Source: Microbulbifer elongatus (lineage in GTDB: Bacteria; Pseudomonadota; Gammaproteobacteria; Pseudomonadales; Cellvibrionaceae). Taken from it: DNA of 64,000 nucleotides. Shown here in pieces: positions 61,751-64,000 of the stretch. The stretch lies in contig NZ_JAIVKJ010000001.1 of assembly GCF_020524885.1 (NCBI RefSeq), positions 806,001 through 870,000 on the forward strand, given 5' to 3'. Under the pieces are notes generated by a model that was not told the origin of the DNA, ran no database searches, and was given only the letters and a program-made list of their open reading frames with translations. Positions within the stretch are counted from its first letter, which is position 1, and each line of letters starts with the position of its first letter. The position numbers and the translations under genes are program-made.

Positions 61751-62971
61751 GTGAGTAAACCCACATCCCCCATTGATTACGGGGCCTATCCCGATGCCCG
61801 CGGGCACTTCGGCGAGTTTGGTGGGCGCTTTGTATCGGAAACCCTGATCAGCGCTCTGGATGAACTGCAGGAGATGTATCAGCGCCTGAAAAACGACCCG
61901 GAGTTTCAGGCCGCATTTGATTACGACCTTGCGCATTATGTTGGTCGCCCGTCGCCCCTGTATCTTGCCGAGCGTCTGACCGCCGAGGCGGGTGGTGCAA
62001 AAATCTGGCTCAAGCGTGAAGACCTCAACCATACCGGCGCTCACAAGGTGAACAATACCGTGGGGCAGGCGCTGCTGGCCAAACACAGTGGCAAGCGCCG
62101 GGTTATTGCCGAGACCGGCGCCGGTCAGCACGGTGTCGCCACTGCCACGGTGGCCGCACGCCTTGGCCTGAAATGCGCCGTGTACATGGGTGCGGAAGAC
62201 GTTAAGCGCCAGTCGCCCAATGTGTACCGTATGAAGCTACTGGGAGCGGAAGTTATCCCGGTGGAGTCGGGCTCCAAGACCCTGAAAGACGCGATGAATG
62301 AAGCCATGCGCGACTGGGTCACCAATGTGGATGATACTTTCTACATCATCGGCACCGTTGCCGGTCCGCACCCGTATCCGCAACTGGTGCGTGATTTCAA
62401 CTCTGTCATAGGGCGTGAAGCGCGCCGTCAGAGTCTGGAGCAGTTCGGTCAATTGCCGGATGCACTGGTTGCCTGTGTGGGTGGTGGTTCCAATGCCATT
62501 GGCCTGTTCCATCCATTCCTGAGTGATGAATCCGTCAAAATGTACGGCGTGGAAGCCGGTGGTGACGGCGTGGAAACCGGCCGCCATGCGGCACCGCTGA
62601 ACGACGGTGTGCCCGGGATACTGCACGGTAACCGTACCTACCTGATGGAAGACGACGATGGCCAGATCATCGAGACCCACTCGGTCTCTGCCGGGCTGGA
62701 TTACCCGGGCGTTGGCCCCGAACACGCCTGGTTGCGGGATATTGGCCGGGTGGAATACGTTGCGGCCAATGACGATGAGGCGCTGAATGCCTTCCGCACC
62801 CTGACCCGTGCCGAGGGGATTATCCCCGCACTCGAGTCTAGCCACGCGGTGGCCTATGGTCTGAAGCTAGCGGCGACCATGCGGCCGGATCAGAACATCG
62901 TGGTGAACCTGTCCGGTCGCGGCGACAAGGATATTTTCACTGTGGCCGCCATCGACGGCATTGAAGTGTAG
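61751..62971 (+). CDS. trpB: Tryptophan synthase beta subunit
   Basis: A 406-residue PLP enzyme joining indole and serine. The PLP Lys is in [16 protein letters not shown], the phosphate-binding loop [15 protein letters not shown] and the C-terminal [15 protein letters not shown]. The start is GTG 61751 after a CAAGGAG-type site at the end of trpF. It forms the alpha2-beta2 complex with TrpA encoded 11 bases downstream. Confidence 0.98.
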   Translation: MSKPTSPIDYGAYPDARGHFGEFGGRFVSETLISALDELQEMYQRLKNDPEFQAAFDYDLAHYVGRPSPLYLAERLTAEAGGAKIWLKREDLNHTGAHKVNNTVGQALLAKHSGKRRVIAETGAGQHGVATATVAARLGLKCAVYMGAEDVKRQSPNVYRMKLLGAEVIPVESGSKTLKDAMNEAMRDWVTNVDDTFYIIGTVAGPHPYPQLVRDFNSVIGREARRQSLEQFGQLPDALVACVGGGSNAIGLFHPFLSDESVKMYGVEAGGDGVETGRHAAPLNDGVPGILHGNRTYLMEDDDGQIIETHSVSAGLDYPGVGPEHAWLRDIGRVEYVAANDDEALNAFRTLTRAEGIIPALESSHAVAYGLKLAATMRPDQNIVVNLSGRGDKDIFTVAAIDGIEV

Positions 62972-62982
62972 GGAGTGACACG

Positions 62983-63795
62983 GTGACCGAAGAACAGAAC
63001 AGAATAGACCGCCGCTTTGCCAAGCTTCGCAGCGAAGGACGCAAGGCGCTGGTGACTTATATCGTCGCCGGAGACGGTGGCTTGGAAAATACCGTGGACC
63101 TGATGCACCAGCTAGTGGCCAGTGGCTCCGACCTGATCGAACTGGGTGTGCCTTTTTCTGACCCTATGGCGGAGGGGCCGGTAATCCAGAAGGGGCATGA
63201 GCGCGCGCTGGAGCACAAATCCTCCCTGCGCAAATGTCTGGCACTGGTGAAAGAGTTTCGCGGCAAAGATGCCGACACGCCAGTGATCCTGATGGGTTAC
63301 GCCAATCCCATCGAAAAGATGGGTGCAGAGGCGTTTGCTGACGGGCTCAAAGAAGCCGGTGCAGATGGTGCGCTCACCGTTGATTTGCCGGCGGAAGAGG
63401 CTGGTCCGCTCAACGAGCTGCTGAATGCGCGCAACCTTCGCAATATCTTCCTGTTGACCCCCACCACCAGTGATCAGCGGATTGCGCAGATTACCGAGCT
63501 GGCCAGTGGCTTTGTCTACTATGTATCCCTGAAAGGCGTAACCGGTGCGGGTCACCTGGACCTGGATTCCGTGCGCGAGAATCTGGCGCGGATTCGCCGC
63601 CATACGGACCTGCCGCTGTGCGTGGGCTTCGGTATCAAGGACGGCGCTTCCGCCAAGGCTGTGAGTGCCGATGGCGATGGCGCCGTGGTGGGCAGTGTGC
63701 TGGTATCCGCTGTGGGCGAGTCCGCCGACGGCGCGGCCGCCAAGGATCGGGTAGGTGCGCTGGTCTCTGAAATGCGCACCGTACTGGATAGCTAA
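62983..63795 (+). CDS. trpA: Tryptophan synthase alpha subunit
   Basis: A 270-residue TIM-barrel enzyme cleaving indole-3-glycerol phosphate to indole. Catalytic Glu is in DLIELGVPFSDPMAEGPVIQKG and Asp in GADGALTVDLPAEEA; VYYVSLKGVTGAG and PLCVGFGIKDG bind phosphate. GTG 62983 follows AGGGAG. Last gene in the window; a hairpin follows. Confidence 0.97.
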   Translation: MTEEQNRIDRRFAKLRSEGRKALVTYIVAGDGGLENTVDLMHQLVASGSDLIELGVPFSDPMAEGPVIQKGHERALEHKSSLRKCLALVKEFRGKDADTPVILMGYANPIEKMGAEAFADGLKEAGADGALTVDLPAEEAGPLNELLNARNLRNIFLLTPTTSDQRIAQITELASGFVYYVSLKGVTGAGHLDLDSVRENLARIRRHTDLPLCVGFGIKDGASAKAVSADGDGAVVGSVLVSAVGESADGAAAKDRVGALVSEMRTVLDS

Positions 63796-63820
63796 TCGAT
63801 ATTTTGGGCGCGATTGCCCA

Positions 63821-63858
63821 TTGGCCAGAAAGCCCGAATGTGCGGCTTATCTGGCCAA
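63821..63858. terminator. Hairpin after trpA, possible terminator
   Basis: TTGGCCAGAAAGCC pairs with GGCTTATCTGGCCAA (14 bp with one bulged A) around a 9-nt loop. There is no immediate T-run, so termination is uncertain. From 63859 to the window end (142 bases) no gene is recognised. Confidence 0.45.
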
Positions 63859-64000
63859 GTGCAATGGTTTTGAAAGTGGTTTAATTCGCGGTTTTAGGAT
63901 TGCCGGTCATTTATCCTCGGCCCATAAATCGCAGCTGTCTGGGCTGATGGAGCATCAGGCGGTTACCGAATTCAGCAAGCATCAAGTTATCGGATTTTGG

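Overview
The window is a 64 kb piece of a marine-type gammaproteobacterial chromosome. Gene content and order point to the Cellvibrionales, with Microbulbifer or a close relative as the best guess. This rests on conserved gene neighbourhoods (leuCDB-asd-usg-fimV-truA-trpF, htpG-gpsA-DUF4389-sixA, prmB-aroC, argD-argF) and protein style, not on a marker-gene tree. Coding density is high, GC is moderate to high, and there is no rRNA operon, CRISPR array, prophage or complete insertion sequence.

Layout. 1-7.7 kb: a MASE2 class III cyclase cut by the left edge, a nitroreductase, tRNA-Ser(GGA) with promoter and terminator followed by an unusual structured element, a GGDEF protein, a DUF2750 protein, a CPA1 antiporter and a PilU-type ATPase. 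7.7-20 kb: mostly single stress, envelope and enzyme genes: a SOUL lipoprotein, a glutathionyl-hydroquinone reductase/DoxX pair with a divergent LysR regulator, a BLUF photoreceptor, an SGNH hydrolase, a multidomain DsbA/GspC-like lipoprotein, an oxidoreductase, an esterase, a metallopeptidase, a cytosine-deaminase-like enzyme and an NlpC/P60 lipoprotein. 20-24.5 kb: an accessory block (HEAT-repeat membrane protein, NYN-LOTUS protein, isoprenylcysteine-methyltransferase-like protein, DUF805-protease fusion) whose gene 3' ends carry related GGGGTCAGA-type repeats. 24.7-30 kb: nrdB and nrdA with a long upstream region holding NrdR-box-like and DnaA-box-like sites. 30-38 kb: argD-argF, grxD, bfr, DUF2254, bfd with a Fur-box-like site, a 2-Cys peroxiredoxin with an OxyR-like site, and a class C beta-lactamase-fold hydrolase. 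38-47.3 kb: htpG with a sigma-32-like promoter, gpsA, tandem DUF4389 genes, sixA, an alpha/beta hydrolase, a CHMI-family isomerase, folE, prmB and aroC. 47.3-49.7 kb: three orphan genes inserted between a 3' fragment and the intact copy of an outer-membrane beta-barrel gene. 49.8-64 kb: a LysR regulator divergent from leuCDB, then asd-usg-fimV-truA and trpFBA.

Functional themes are amino-acid biosynthesis (Leu, Asp family, Trp, Arg, chorismate), dNTP synthesis, iron and redox homeostasis (bfr, bfd, grxD, peroxiredoxin) and polar/type IV pilus functions (PilU-like ATPase, FimV).

The observations most worth following are: (1) a ~114-nt three-hairpin element flanked by a 23-bp direct repeat of the tRNA-Ser terminator; (2) a lipoprotein joining a DsbA-like fold that has lost one active-site Cys to GspC-like HR and PDZ regions; (3) the orphan-gene insert flanked by a duplicated outer-membrane gene end; (4) the repeat-linked 20-24.5 kb block; (5) a long nested hairpin element after asd. 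All annotation is from reading sequence and recalled family knowledge; no database search was run.
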